From the NCBI RefSeq assembly GCF_001679005.1, contig NZ_LXTW01000003.1:124930-188929 (forward strand): DNA of 64,000 nucleotides, read 5' to 3'. Position numbers and translations under genes: made by a program. Origin of the DNA: Moraxella nonliquefaciens. GTDB taxonomy: Bacteria > Pseudomonadota > Gammaproteobacteria > Pseudomonadales > Moraxellaceae. Position 1 is the first letter of the stretch. Every line of letters starts with the position of its first letter. This document shows, in pieces, positions 54,438 through 62,327 of this stretch. The notes beneath the pieces are model-generated. The model saw nothing but the letters and a program-made list of their open reading frames with translations, made no database searches and had not been told where the DNA came from.

Positions 54438-55147
54438 ATGTCATGATTTTACCATCATCTGCCTTTGATGACACCACCGCCATCATTGATGAAGTGGGTC
54501 AGCTTACCCATATCAAAACGGTATTAAAAGCAGACGTTGGCGATACCCTAAAAATTGGCAAATTGGGCGATAAAATGGGCGTGGGGCAGATTGTCCATAT
54601 TGATGATAATGGTTGTATTTTGCATAATGTTCGCCTAGATGCCGACCCCCCGCCCAAACTTGGCGTTACGGTTGTGCTTGCCTTGCCACGCCCCAAAGTG
54701 CTAAGACGGCTTATCATGGACATGACATCTTTTGGGGTGCATCATATCATCCTAATAAACAGCGTTCGCACCGATAAAAGCTATTGGGCATCACCCCTAC
54801 TTAACCGCCTTGATGAGTTCATCCTAGAAGGTCTGCAACAGGGCGTGGACAGCATACCACCAACCATCACCCTAGCCAAACGCTTTAAGCCCTTTGTGCA
54901 GGACGAGTTACCACATCTGATAACAGGCAAATCTGCCCTTGTATTTCATCCTTATGCCAATACAAGTTTTACAAGTTTTGTCAGCAAAAATCCCTTGCCT
55001 AAGATTATCATCATCGGAGCGGAGGGAGGGTTTGTGCCTTATGAGATTGATTTGCTGGCAAGTGTGGGCGTACAATCGGTAAATATGGGTGAGCGGATTT
55101 TACGTACCGAAAGTGCGGTCAATGCTGTGCTTGGGCGTTGGGTGTAG
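54434..55147 (+). CDS. rsmE: 16S rRNA (uracil1498-N3)-methyltransferase RsmE
   Basis: SPOUT-class methyltransferase that modifies U1498 of 16S rRNA. The ATGA overlap with waaA sets the start at 54434 (237 aa); the frame extends upstream to 54323 within waaA but that is an artefact. It has the PUA-like N-terminal region and the C-terminal knot motif GAEGGFVPYEIDL then VNMGERILRTESA, the family's GxEGG and LGxRILRxETA elements. Confidence 0.95.
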   Translation: MNVMILPSSAFDDTTAIIDEVGQLTHIKTVLKADVGDTLKIGKLGDKMGVGQIVHIDDNGCILHNVRLDADPPPKLGVTVVLALPRPKVLRRLIMDMTSFGVHHIILINSVRTDKSYWASPLLNRLDEFILEGLQQGVDSIPPTITLAKRFKPFVQDELPHLITGKSALVFHPYANTSFTSFVSKNPLPKIIIIGAEGGFVPYEIDLLASVGVQSVNMGERILRTESAVNAVLGRWV

Positions 55148-55206
55148 TTATGTTGCTACAATAATAATCACATCAAAAACAATCACATCAAAAGAGTGGG
55201 CATGCC

Positions 55207-55842
55207 CTAAATAGAAAAATCATCAGAATCGATATTTTTTGCCTGTTCTCTGGCTTTGTGTCCTTTTTGGGTACGAAATTTGGGGGCAGTGGCGTTATAA
55301 CCTTGTCGTTTTTGCCAATCATTGGCGATGCGATATTGCCAAAAAATACGAAAAGCAATGCCTAAAATGACACTGGTCATCATACCACACACAAGAAGCC
55401 CCCATGCAAATGCCTTAAAGGAAAAGATGGCATTTATCTTAAAAGGGTTGCCACCGTTACCTGTTGCCCACAGTGTCAAATCTGAAATCATCAGCCCCAT
55501 ACCACGAATACCAATGACAGGTTCACCGAGTAGTATCGCCCCTACTAAGTAGCACACCCAAAAAATTGGAATGGTTGTTAAAGGGTTGGTAATCCATGTC
55601 AAGGCGATACTCATCGGAACATTGGCACGAAAAATTAACGCCCCAATCAGTGCAAGAGGCATCTGACCGGGTAGGGGAAAAAAGGCACACAGCACACCCA
55701 CATAAACCGCTCGGGTTAGCGCGCTTCGGTTTAGGTGCCATAGGCGTGGATCAGCCAAAAACGGGGCGAACAGGCTTATCATGCGGTTTTCACGCAACTT
55801 TTCGGGGGTGGGAAGCCAGTTTTTGAGCTTTTGTTTTGGCAT
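55207..55842 (-). CDS. DUF2062 membrane protein
   Basis: A 211-residue inner-membrane protein. I start it at 55842 (MPKQKLKNWLPTPEKL); the long open frame to 56082 adds 80 residues that read as translated intergenic DNA. It has the DUF2062 pattern: NRSALTRAVYVGVLCAFFPL, PMSIALTWITNPLTTIPIFW and a C-terminal helix AFAWGLLVCGMMTSVILGIA, then a basic tail. Function unknown. It converges with rsmE. Confidence 0.85.
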   Translation of the reverse strand: MPKQKLKNWLPTPEKLRENRMISLFAPFLADPRLWHLNRSALTRAVYVGVLCAFFPLPGQMPLALIGALIFRANVPMSIALTWITNPLTTIPIFWVCYLVGAILLGEPVIGIRGMGLMISDLTLWATGNGGNPFKINAIFSFKAFAWGLLVCGMMTSVILGIAFRIFWQYRIANDWQKRQGYNATAPKFRTQKGHKAREQAKNIDSDDFSI

Positions 55843-56203
55843 GAAAAGATAGAAAAAGAGGACTAAATAGAAATGCCAAATTATAGCAAATTTATAAGAT
55901 ATAATGTTGTTGTAATTTTGCAATCTTAAAAGAGTGCTTTTAGTAGGGCGTGCCTGCCTTTGGTATTTGCAATGAAAATCACGAAAAATCGCACGTTTTT
56001 CAAGGAAAAAACGCAGGCTGATAGTTATTCTATCAGGTAAGTTTTTGACGATAAAAACAAAATTTAGCCATTTTTCATGCAAAAATGGATCAAAGCATTA
56101 AAATTTTCATCTTATTTTATAAAAATGCTATCAATGGTAGGTATGCCCTAAATATTGGGGTAAAAAATAAAATCCCCAAGTGATGACTTGGGGATTTAGA
56201 ATA
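55843..56203. repeat. AT-rich gap with short dispersed inverted repeats
   Basis: About 360 bp with no gene. TAGTAGGGCGTGCCTGCC at 55941-55958 and GGTAGGTATGCCCTAAATA near 56136-56154 form a weak inverted pair (about 12 of 16 matches, differences mostly transitions). CGTGCCTGCCTTTGGTATTT at 55949-55968 recurs in inverted orientation at 47589-47608. ATTTAGGGCAT also occurs near 55201-55211. This looks like a decayed family of short mobile repeats. Confidence 0.45.
56168..56198 (-). terminator. Terminator after tRNA-Glu
   Basis: AAATCCCCAAG, a 6-nt loop, CTTGGGGATTT; read leftwards it runs into a T-rich tail. Confidence 0.9.
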
Positions 56204-56279
56204 TGGCACTCCATAGGGGATTCGAACCCCTGTTACCGCCGTGAAAGGGCGATGTCCTAGGCCTCTAGACGAATGGAGC
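56204..56279 (-). tRNA. tRNA-Glu (TTC)
   Basis: 76-nt cloverleaf with encoded CCA. The 5' part reads GCTCCATTCGTCTAGAGGCC, the anticodon loop is CTTTCAC, and the T arm is AGGGGTTCGAATCCCCT. The D arm and variable region match the tRNA-Glu consensus. Confidence 0.97.
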
Positions 56280-56289
56280 ACAAGGATGT

Positions 56290-56362
56290 AAAACTGATTT
56301 TGCTGCTTTACTGCAAGTCAATCGCTTTACCAACTTCTGAACGCTTTCACCGTGTCTATCAA
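56290..56362 (-). pseudogene. Decayed tRNA-like sequence upstream of tRNA-Glu
   Basis: On the minus strand, GCGTTCAGAAGTTGGTAAAG then CGATTGACTTGCA reads like the D arm and 5' anticodon arm of a tRNA (compare AGCTCAGTTGGTAGAGC). The 3' half no longer has a T arm or matching acceptor. It lies between the promoter at 56373-56400 and intact tRNA-Glu, exactly where a first tRNA of a two-gene unit would sit. Low certainty; the anticodon cannot be read safely. Confidence 0.4.
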
Positions 56363-56372
56363 AAGTGGCGTT

Positions 56373-56400
56373 ATTATAGCAAATTATGTTTATCCGTCAA
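56373..56400 (-). promoter_or_regulatory. Promoter of the tRNA-Glu unit
   Basis: Minus strand TTGACG, a 16-bp spacer, TATAAT: the same architecture as the tRNA-Lys promoter. Transcription would start near 56366 and pass through the tRNA-like remnant before tRNA-Glu. Confidence 0.8.
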
Positions 56401-56461
56401 GCAAATTTTTTAAAAATTTCAAGAAATTTTTTAAGTGCATGAATTTTAAAAATTTTTAAAA

Positions 56462-56950
56462 TCAATCCTTAAAATTGTTAAATTGTAATGGTACGCCAAA
56501 CGATTTTTCTTTTAACAATGCCATACATGCTTGTAGATTGTCCTTTTTCTTATCGGACACACGGATTTTATCACCTTGAATGCTTGCTGAGACTTTCAAA
56601 TCGCTCTCTTTGATGGTCTTGCTGATTTTTTTGGCGGTGTCTGAGTCTAGCCCATCTTTTAGGTTGATGATTTGTTTGGTGTGTTTGCCTGAACCTACTT
56701 TGTCCTGTGGGTCTAGGCTTTGTAAATCTACACCACGCTTGATGAGCTGTTTTTCAAAAATGGCATAGACGTTGTCGGTTTGTAGCTCGTTATCGCAGGT
56801 GATGGTAACGGTTTTGGCTTTTTCGTTTAACTCAACCGTGATGTCGCTGCCTTTGAAATCAAAACGAGTGGCAATCTCTTTATCGGTGTTGCCAATGGCG
56901 TTACGCACCTCTTGGATGTTCAGTTCTGAGACGATATCAAATGATGGCAT
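56462..56950 (-). CDS. yajQ: YajQ family nucleotide-binding protein
   Basis: A 162-residue UPF0234/YajQ protein, a duplicated small alpha/beta fold that binds tRNA or nucleotides; homologues in Xanthomonas and Pseudomonas bind c-di-GMP. PSFDIVSELNIQEVRNAIGN at the N-terminus, RFDFKGSDITVELNEK and KVSASIQGDKIRVSDKKKDN then LQACMALL match the family over its full length. AAGGAAAAACC precedes the ATG. A c-di-GMP role would connect with fimX, but that is only a suggestion. Confidence 0.93.
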   Translation of the reverse strand: MPSFDIVSELNIQEVRNAIGNTDKEIATRFDFKGSDITVELNEKAKTVTITCDNELQTDNVYAIFEKQLIKRGVDLQSLDPQDKVGSGKHTKQIINLKDGLDSDTAKKISKTIKESDLKVSASIQGDKIRVSDKKKDNLQACMALLKEKSFGVPLQFNNFKD

Positions 56951-57005
56951 GGTTTTTCCTTATAAAATAAAGTTAAGAATACAGATGACAGGCACATTCT
57001 ACATA

Positions 57006-57665
57006 TCACTTGTTTTTGATGTCAAGCATGTTCATGTTATTAAAAATCTGACAAAACAGCTCGGCGGTTTTTTGGGTGTCATACAGTGCTGAATGGGCGT
57101 ATTGGTTGTCAAATTCAATCCCTGCCATAGAACATGTTTTGGCAAGCACCGTATGTCCATAGGCCAAAGCGGACAGGCTTGCTGTGTCTAGCACACTAAA
57201 CGCATGAAAAGGCGACTGATTTTTTGAATTGGTGCGAGCGATGACAGCGTTTAAAAACCCCAAATCAAAATGAGCGTTATGCCCCACCAAAATACACTGA
57301 CGACAGCCGTGAGCGTTTTTGGTTTCTTTTAGGGATTTAAAAATTTGGCGAATTGCCTTTTTTTCGTCTTGGGCGATGGCTTTGCGAAAAGGGCTGTCAG
57401 GGTTAATGCCTGTAAATTCTAGGGCAGATGGTTCTAAATTTGCCCCAACAAAGGGTTCAATGTGAGCATGTAACGGCTTAGCTTGATGGAGTTTGCCGTC
57501 ATCATTCATCAAGATGGGAATACAGGCGATTTCTAATAGGGCATCGGTTTGGGCGTTAAATCCTGCTGTCTCCACATCCACCACAACAGGCATAAAACCC
57601 CGAAAGCGTTTGGCAAGGGGGCTTTTGTTGTCTTTGAGTGTGGTTGGGTTTGTTGTCTTGTTCAT
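57006..57665 (-). CDS. rnt: Ribonuclease T
   Basis: DEDD-family 3'-5' exonuclease for tRNA end turnover and stable RNA maturation. I start it at 57665 (219 aa), the ATGA overlap with the pyrC stop; another ATG at 57680 lies five codons upstream inside pyrC. Catalytic acidic residues are in PVVVDVETAGFNAQTDALLE, GHNAHFDLGFLNAVI and the C-terminal AHSALYDTQKTAELF. PyrC-rnt is a known gammaproteobacterial gene order. Confidence 0.94.
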   Translation of the reverse strand: MNKTTNPTTLKDNKSPLAKRFRGFMPVVVDVETAGFNAQTDALLEIACIPILMNDDGKLHQAKPLHAHIEPFVGANLEPSALEFTGINPDSPFRKAIAQDEKKAIRQIFKSLKETKNAHGCRQCILVGHNAHFDLGFLNAVIARTNSKNQSPFHAFSVLDTASLSALAYGHTVLAKTCSMAGIEFDNQYAHSALYDTQKTAELFCQIFNNMNMLDIKNK

Positions 57666-58732
57666 TGTTTTACCGACCATGCTAAGCTTTGCCCTGCCAG
57701 TAAGGGAGTTAGGGTTTTGTCATCAAGATAAGGATAACTTTTGGGTACGTCCATGTTGGATTTGACAAGGGTGATGGTGCTGGTATTGACAGGCAAACCA
57801 TAGAACTCTGCCCCAAAACGGCTTGTAAAATTTTCTAATTTATCAAGTGCCCCCATACGCTCAAAAGCAGTGGCATAAAGCGGTAAGGCGTGTGGGGCAG
57901 AGTAGCACCCTGCACAGCCACAAGCGTTTTCTTTGGTATAAGTGGCGTGTGGGGCAGAATCTGTACCCAAGAAAAACTTAGGATTGCCAGATGTCGCCAC
58001 TTCCAGCAGGCGTTTTTGGTGATCGGCACGTTTTAGGATGGGCAGACAATAAAAGTGTGGTTTAATGCCACCAACAAGCATGTGGTTACGGTTAAATAGT
58101 AAGTGCTGTGGGGTGATGGTCGCTCCCACGTTGCTTGCTTGGGCAAGACAAAAATCGGCGGCATCTTTTGTGGTGATGTGTTCCATGACAATGTAGAGAT
58201 TGGGAAAATTTTTGATGATGACGGATAAAACCTCATCTAAAAACTGCTTTTCACGGTCAAAAATATCCACATCATTGTGAGTAACTTCGCCATGCACAAG
58301 TAGGGGTATGCCATGTTTTTGCATGCTCTCAAACACACAAGCTCGCCCTAAAATGTCGGTAACACCGTCCGCTGAATTGGTGGTTGCTCCGGCAGGGTAG
58401 AGTTTGACTGCTTGCACGATACCCGATGCTTTGGCATGGGCAATCTCATCGGCGGTTGTGTGATCGGTTAAGTATAAGACCATGCGTGGGTCAAACTTAT
58501 TTTTACGCTCGCTTGGTATGTCTGACTTGTCTAGGGCGGTCAAAATCCGTTCACGGTAATTCATCGCCTGCTTGGTTGTCTTGACAGGCGGTACAAGATT
58601 TGGCATGCAGATGACACGGTTAAAACTCATGCAGGCATGAGGTACGGTTGTGGCAAGTGCCTCATTATCACGCAGGTGAATATGCCAGTCGTCAGGTTGG
58701 GTGATGGTTAGGGTTTGGATGGTGTCGGTCAT
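57662..58732 (-). CDS. pyrC: Dihydroorotase
   Basis: Zinc enzyme that cyclises carbamoyl-aspartate in pyrimidine synthesis. At 356 residues it is the class II (E. coli PyrC) type. The metal-binding DDWHIHLRDNEAL is at the N-terminus, the carboxylated lysine in AVKLYPAGATTNS, and further zinc histidines in VHGEVT and MEHITTKDAADF, with the catalytic Asp in FLGTDSAPH. It is first of a two-gene unit with rnt, overlapping by 4 bp. Confidence 0.96.
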   Translation of the reverse strand: MTDTIQTLTITQPDDWHIHLRDNEALATTVPHACMSFNRVICMPNLVPPVKTTKQAMNYRERILTALDKSDIPSERKNKFDPRMVLYLTDHTTADEIAHAKASGIVQAVKLYPAGATTNSADGVTDILGRACVFESMQKHGIPLLVHGEVTHNDVDIFDREKQFLDEVLSVIIKNFPNLYIVMEHITTKDAADFCLAQASNVGATITPQHLLFNRNHMLVGGIKPHFYCLPILKRADHQKRLLEVATSGNPKFFLGTDSAPHATYTKENACGCAGCYSAPHALPLYATAFERMGALDKLENFTSRFGAEFYGLPVNTSTITLVKSNMDVPKSYPYLDDKTLTPLLAGQSLAWSVKQ

Positions 58733-58936
58733 GGCAATGGCTGTATTATGATGAAGCTGTTATTTTAAGGATTGGGGGCATTTTGTCAAGTTTTATGGGC
58801 GAAAGCCAAACAATAAATCTAAACAGTTTTTAAATGATTTGATTTGGATGGATTGATGGATTTTGTTGAATGAATTAATATTTAAATTAATATTTATAAA
58901 ATCATGTTCAAATCAATATCAAATGACACAAAATAA

Positions 58937-58961
58937 AATAAGGGTCAGATACACCCTTATT
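58937..58961 (-). terminator. Terminator after the universal stress protein gene
   Basis: AATAAGGGT and ACCCTTATT flank a 7-nt loop, and the minus-strand RNA ends in a U-rich tail. The surrounding 58733-59002 gap is AT-rich and otherwise empty. Confidence 0.88.
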
Positions 58962-59002
58962 GATAAATGTCTTAACAAATGCCTACCGTGTTGATGGGTG
59001 AT

Positions 59003-59455
59003 TTAATCAACCAAATCCAACTGTACCACAAGCAAATCAGCATCAACATCAGGTAAAATGCTGTCAGCGGTTGCTCCTGCCAGCCATGCCGACAGCCCTG
59101 TGCGTTTGTGGCGACCGATGACCACCAGGTCAATGGCATGAGTATTACAATAGTCCACGATGCCTTTACGCCCTGAAATGGCGGTCTTGATTTTGGCATT
59201 ATGGGCGTGTAGATTGTTACGTGCCAATACTTTGGCAAGGCGAGTACGAGCCACTTGACAGCGTTCATCATCTATCTCTTCGTGCAAGGCAGATGCTGGA
59301 ATGAGTTCATAGCCAAAGCCCAACATGGTCTCTTCAACGATGTGTAATACAGACAATTGAGCAGACGGCGATGAGTCCAAAATCCATTTGGCTTTACTGG
59401 CGACAATGTCGGTATCGTCATTTAAATCGGTAACAAGTAATACGTGCTGATACAT
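59003..59455 (-). CDS. Universal stress protein (UspA family)
   Basis: A 150-residue alpha/beta protein, MYQHVLLVTDLNDDTDIVAS at the N-terminus. The C-terminal nucleotide-binding stretch reads IDLVVIGRHKRTGLSAWLAG followed by ATADSILPDVDADLLVVQ, close to the UspA G-2x-G-9x-G(S/T) motif. UspA-type proteins accumulate on growth arrest and stress. GGGAGCTTGCC precedes the ATG. It is divergent from the next gene, and the two upstream regions overlap. Confidence 0.9.
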   Translation of the reverse strand: MYQHVLLVTDLNDDTDIVASKAKWILDSSPSAQLSVLHIVEETMLGFGYELIPASALHEEIDDERCQVARTRLAKVLARNNLHAHNAKIKTAISGRKGIVDYCNTHAIDLVVIGRHKRTGLSAWLAGATADSILPDVDADLLVVQLDLVD

Positions 59456-59612
59456 GGCAAGCTCCCTAAAAGGTGTAAAAGGACATTGCTACAACAGTAT
59501 AGCAAAATCCCCCATGAATGCAAGGGGTATTTATTGGTTAATTTTGGATAATTTTTCTAAAATGATGAAAAAATTTGTTAAAATAAACAAAAGTGCTTTT
59601 GATGCCCCTACC

Positions 59613-60233
59613 ATGAAAAATCCAATCAATCACACCACTTACAAAAACACAGACGTGATTTTTGTTCACCCAAAACACCGTGCTTATGTGATTTGGCATG
59701 GCGGTATTTTTTATCAACTCACACGCATGAGATTGTCAAAGCAGGCGTGGGATAGGCGGATGGTGTATGATGGCCCGCTTGATGAGATTTTTGTGGCGAA
59801 GCAATCGTGTGGACAAGATGAGTTTGATGAATTGGTGTTGGGGCAAATTGGTTTGGAAGTGGTAAAACTGCCTGATAAATTGCACGGCATCAGTGCCAAT
59901 AAATTTTTGGCATGGTGGGAGGTCAATCGCTATGGTTTTTGGCATGCCAAAAGTGTTAATAATGAGTATGTGCAACATGAACATGGGTCATTACCAAAGC
60001 AAGATTTGCAAGAAAAATCACAACAAGCAGTACAGGCAAGCACCAACAATCATGACATGACTGACATGGATGGTACCAGTCATATCACCCAAGAGGGCAT
60101 AAGTAACAATACTGGCAAAAATGCTAAGCAGTCAAAAACCCAAATGCCACAAAAACCCTACAAATCACAGGAGCAGGAGCAGTTATCAGGCGATGATATT
60201 TTTGATGCACTGCTTGATGAGCTGATGAGGTGA
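59613..60233 (+). CDS. Hypothetical protein with an N-terminal conserved-looking domain
   Basis: A 206-residue protein from the ATG at 59613 (MKNPINHTTYKNTDVIF). Earlier in-frame ATGs at 59562 and 59565 lie close to a possible -10 (TAAAAT near 59579), so I prefer the later one, but this is uncertain. The first 110 residues form a mixed domain with many aromatics (HRAYVIWHGGIFYQLTRMRL, FLAWWEVNRYGFWHAKSVN). The last 90 residues are a polar, Gln/Asn-rich, low-complexity tail ending in a short acidic helix (GDDIFDALLDELMR). No family recognised. Confidence 0.6.
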   Translation: MKNPINHTTYKNTDVIFVHPKHRAYVIWHGGIFYQLTRMRLSKQAWDRRMVYDGPLDEIFVAKQSCGQDEFDELVLGQIGLEVVKLPDKLHGISANKFLAWWEVNRYGFWHAKSVNNEYVQHEHGSLPKQDLQEKSQQAVQASTNNHDMTDMDGTSHITQEGISNNTGKNAKQSKTQMPQKPYKSQEQEQLSGDDIFDALLDELMR

Positions 60234-60288
60234 GTTATTTAAGAGCAAAAAGTGCAATAGCCCAAATGGATAAAAATAGACCAAACAT

Positions 60289-60314
60289 AAAAAACCACCC
60301 AAAAGGGTGGTTTT
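60289..60314 (-). terminator. Terminator after tRNA-His
   Basis: AAAACCACCC, a 4-nt loop, GGGTGGTTTT; the minus-strand RNA runs into a U tail. It ends the Pro-Arg-His tRNA cluster. Confidence 0.93.
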
Positions 60315-60319
60315 GAATA

Positions 60320-60396
60320 TGGGGTGAGTAATGGGACTTGAACCCACGACAACCGGAATCACAATCCGGGGCTCTACCAACTGAGCTATACCCACC
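60320..60396 (-). tRNA. tRNA-His (GTG)
   Basis: 77-nt tRNA including the extra G at position -1 paired with C73 and encoded CCA. Starts GGTGGGTATAGCTCAG, anticodon loop TTGTGAT, T arm GTGGGTTCAAGTCCCAT. Confidence 0.97.
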
Positions 60397-60428
60397 ATAA
60401 TGAGATTTTCCATTCATAGTCAGGCAAA

Positions 60429-60505
60429 TGGCACGCCTGGCAGGATTCGAACCTGCGACCACCCGCTTAGAAGGCGGATGCTCTATCCAACTGAGCTACA
60501 GGCGC
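60429..60505 (-). tRNA. tRNA-Arg (TCT)
   Basis: 77-nt tRNA with encoded CCA. Acceptor GCGCCTG, D arm AGCTCAGTTGGATAGAGC, anticodon loop CTTCTAA, T loop TTCGAAT. It reads AGA/AGG codons. Confidence 0.96.
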
Positions 60506-60538
60506 TCAACTTACATGACTAACACATGACTAACAAAA

Positions 60539-60556
60539 AAAGCCTAATCAGGCTTT
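60539..60556 (-). terminator. Terminator-like hairpin between tRNA-Pro and tRNA-Arg
   Basis: On the minus strand AAAGCCT, GATT, AGGCTTT followed by a run of Ts. It lies inside the tRNA cluster, upstream of tRNA-Arg, so it could limit read-through. A direct repeat TTAGTCATGT follows. Confidence 0.7.
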
Positions 60557-60559
60557 AAG

Positions 60560-60636
60560 TGGTCGGGGCGGAGGGATTTGAACCCCCGACCCTCTGCTCC
60601 CAAAGCAGATGCGCTACCAAGCTGCGCTACGCCCCG
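60560..60636 (-). tRNA. tRNA-Pro (TGG)
   Basis: 77-nt tRNA with encoded CCA. Starts CGGGGCGTAGCGCAGC, anticodon loop TTTGGGA, T arm TCGGGGGTTCAAATCCCTCC. First gene of the cluster. Confidence 0.97.
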
Positions 60637-60677
60637 ATTTACCAATATGCGATACATCATCGCTGTTAGTGGTGCGT

Positions 60678-60705
60678 ATTATAGCGTAAATTTGGATGGT
60701 GTCAA
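60678..60705 (-). promoter_or_regulatory. Consensus promoter of the tRNA Pro-Arg-His cluster
   Basis: Minus strand TTGACA, a 16-bp spacer, TATAAT, about 42 bp upstream of tRNA-Pro. It is a perfect match to both sigma-70 hexamers, with ACGCACC at the likely start. Confidence 0.88.
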
Positions 60706-60716
60706 TGATTTATTTT

Positions 60717-60749
60717 AAAATTTTTATAAAATTTTTATAAAATTTTTAT
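60717..60749. repeat. (AAAATTTTTAT)3 upstream of the tRNA promoter
   Basis: Three perfect 11-bp copies. At one helical turn per unit it makes phased A/T tracts just upstream of the -35 box, so it could act as a bent or UP-type activating element for the tRNA promoter. Confidence 0.85.
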
Positions 60750-60780
60750 AAATCATTGATTTTATGTTATTTTTATGTTG

Positions 60781-61086
60781 TTAACTTTTTGTGAGTGTCC
60801 AGCCTAATGCTTCGGCTTCACGAGTGCCGCCTATTAGATGAACATAAGTGCGATTTGGGTCAAGTGTCTCTAACAGCTCACACGCACGCCCTGCCTTTGT
60901 GCCACCGCCACAAAGAATGTAGATATCCCCCGTGCTTTGGGCAAGTGTCTGGGCGTTGATATGTTCAATTGGCACGTTGATGGCGTGAGCGATATGCCCT
61001 GCTTGGTAACTATCAGCGTCTCGCACGTCCCAAATGGTCAGGGTTTCATTGGGGTTAAATTTGGCGATGGCTTGGGTCTTTATCAT
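60781..61086 (-). CDS. Rhodanese-like domain protein
   Basis: A single rhodanese domain of 101 residues. The ATG at 61086 has GGAGAATCCG upstream; an ATG at 61122 would add 12 residues without support. The active-site cysteine is in ILCGGGTKAGRACELL, and the preceding WDVRDADSYQAGHIAHAINV is the usual rhodanese signature. Such stand-alone, cytoplasmic single-domain rhodaneses carry persulfide sulfur, but the acceptor is unknown. Confidence 0.92.
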   Translation of the reverse strand: MIKTQAIAKFNPNETLTIWDVRDADSYQAGHIAHAINVPIEHINAQTLAQSTGDIYILCGGGTKAGRACELLETLDPNRTYVHLIGGTREAEALGWTLTKS

Positions 61087-61244
61087 CGGATTCTCCGTCA
61101 AAAATAAATGCAAGTTTAGCAAATTTGGGGTATGATAGCAATATTTATTCTTTTTATCATCAGTTATTTTCTCATCAGTTAAAAATGTTGCTGATTATTG
61201 TGCTTGCTGTTGGGTAATTTCATATCAGCCATTAAGGATGACCC

Positions 61245-62309
61245 ATGACCAAATGTTTTATTTTATATGCTTGTGTTATTATGCTATTGAGTATGTGGGC
61301 GTGTTTGACGTTGTGGGTACATATGCCTTTTGATGGATTAACTTATGTTGTTATTGGTTTTATTTTATTATTATCAATCATGATAATTTTTCCTAATTAT
61401 TTTGATAAATTATTTAATTATTTTATCTTTGGTGAATTGAATCATTATTCATTACTTCATCAGTTATTAGGTGTTTTTGGATTGATTATTGGTGTGGTTT
61501 TTGTTTGGTTTTTTGTGATGACCCCAAGTAATGACAGAGCATGGCAAGATGAATTTAAACATCAATTTACCTATACCAAAAATAATAACATCATTACCAT
61601 AAACAATGTGCGTGATTTTTATTGGTATAAAGATACTTATGTTAAGCGTTGGGATGTTCGTACTTATGATATGAATCATCTGTCAAGCCTTGATATGATT
61701 AGCACGACATGGGGCATGGACAGCATTGCACATATTATGGTATCGTTTGGTTTTGATGATGGTATGGGTAATACCGATAGGCTTGTTTTTTCGGTGGAAG
61801 CACGCAAAGAGATTGGTGAAGAGTTCTCAACCATTGGTGGATTTTTTAGAATGTATGATTTATCCATCATTGCAGGGGATGAGCGTGATTTGATTTATAC
61901 TCGTACCAATATTAGAAATGAAAAAGTATCTGTTTATCCCATTTTATATGATAAACAAAAAATAAAGAATTTGTTTTTGGCTTATTTAGATTATGGTCAT
62001 CTCTTAAATGATGAACCTAAATTTTACCATTCGCTATTTAGCAACTGTACCACAGTCATCTATAAAATGGTCAGTCAAATTGATGATATACCACTGGATT
62101 ATCGTATTATTGTTTCGGGGAAATTGGCTGATTATTTATATGATAAAGGAGCAATTGATGATAATTATGATTTGATGGATTGGAAAAAGGCTGCTTTTGC
62201 CAATCCTAAGGTGGCTCATTTGGGTAATCACAGCAATATTTCATCACAACAATATTCAGCATTAATCAGAGAGGGTTTATTAAATCAAAACCACTCAAAT
62301 AAGCATTGA
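61245..62309 (+). CDS. DUF4105 membrane protein
   Basis: A 354-residue protein with three N-terminal membrane helices (about 5-26, 33-50, 70-92: ILYACVIMLLSMWACLTLWV, TYVVIGFILLLSIMIIF, LLGVFGLIIGVVFVWFFV). The remainder is a DUF4105 domain placed outside the cytoplasm, with the conserved SIAHIMVSFGFDD, LVFSVEARKE, and FYHSLFSNCTTVIYKMV, which keeps a Cys-Thr-Thr motif typical of the family. The DUF4105/Lnb fold is papain-like, and some members are lipoprotein intramolecular transacylases, so an envelope enzyme role is possible. AT-rich codon use. Convergent with the WG-repeat gene. Confidence 0.82.
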   Translation: MTKCFILYACVIMLLSMWACLTLWVHMPFDGLTYVVIGFILLLSIMIIFPNYFDKLFNYFIFGELNHYSLLHQLLGVFGLIIGVVFVWFFVMTPSNDRAWQDEFKHQFTYTKNNNIITINNVRDFYWYKDTYVKRWDVRTYDMNHLSSLDMISTTWGMDSIAHIMVSFGFDDGMGNTDRLVFSVEARKEIGEEFSTIGGFFRMYDLSIIAGDERDLIYTRTNIRNEKVSVYPILYDKQKIKNLFLAYLDYGHLLNDEPKFYHSLFSNCTTVIYKMVSQIDDIPLDYRIIVSGKLADYLYDKGAIDDNYDLMDWKKAAFANPKVAHLGNHSNISSQQYSALIREGLLNQNHSNKH

Positions 62310-62327
62310 TTTTGTTTATTTTTATGG

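Noticed and set aside
55843..56082. 80-residue N-terminal extension of the DUF2062 protein
   Set aside because: It translates an AT-rich gap with dispersed repeats, and the family starts at the MPKQKLKNW-type N-terminus.
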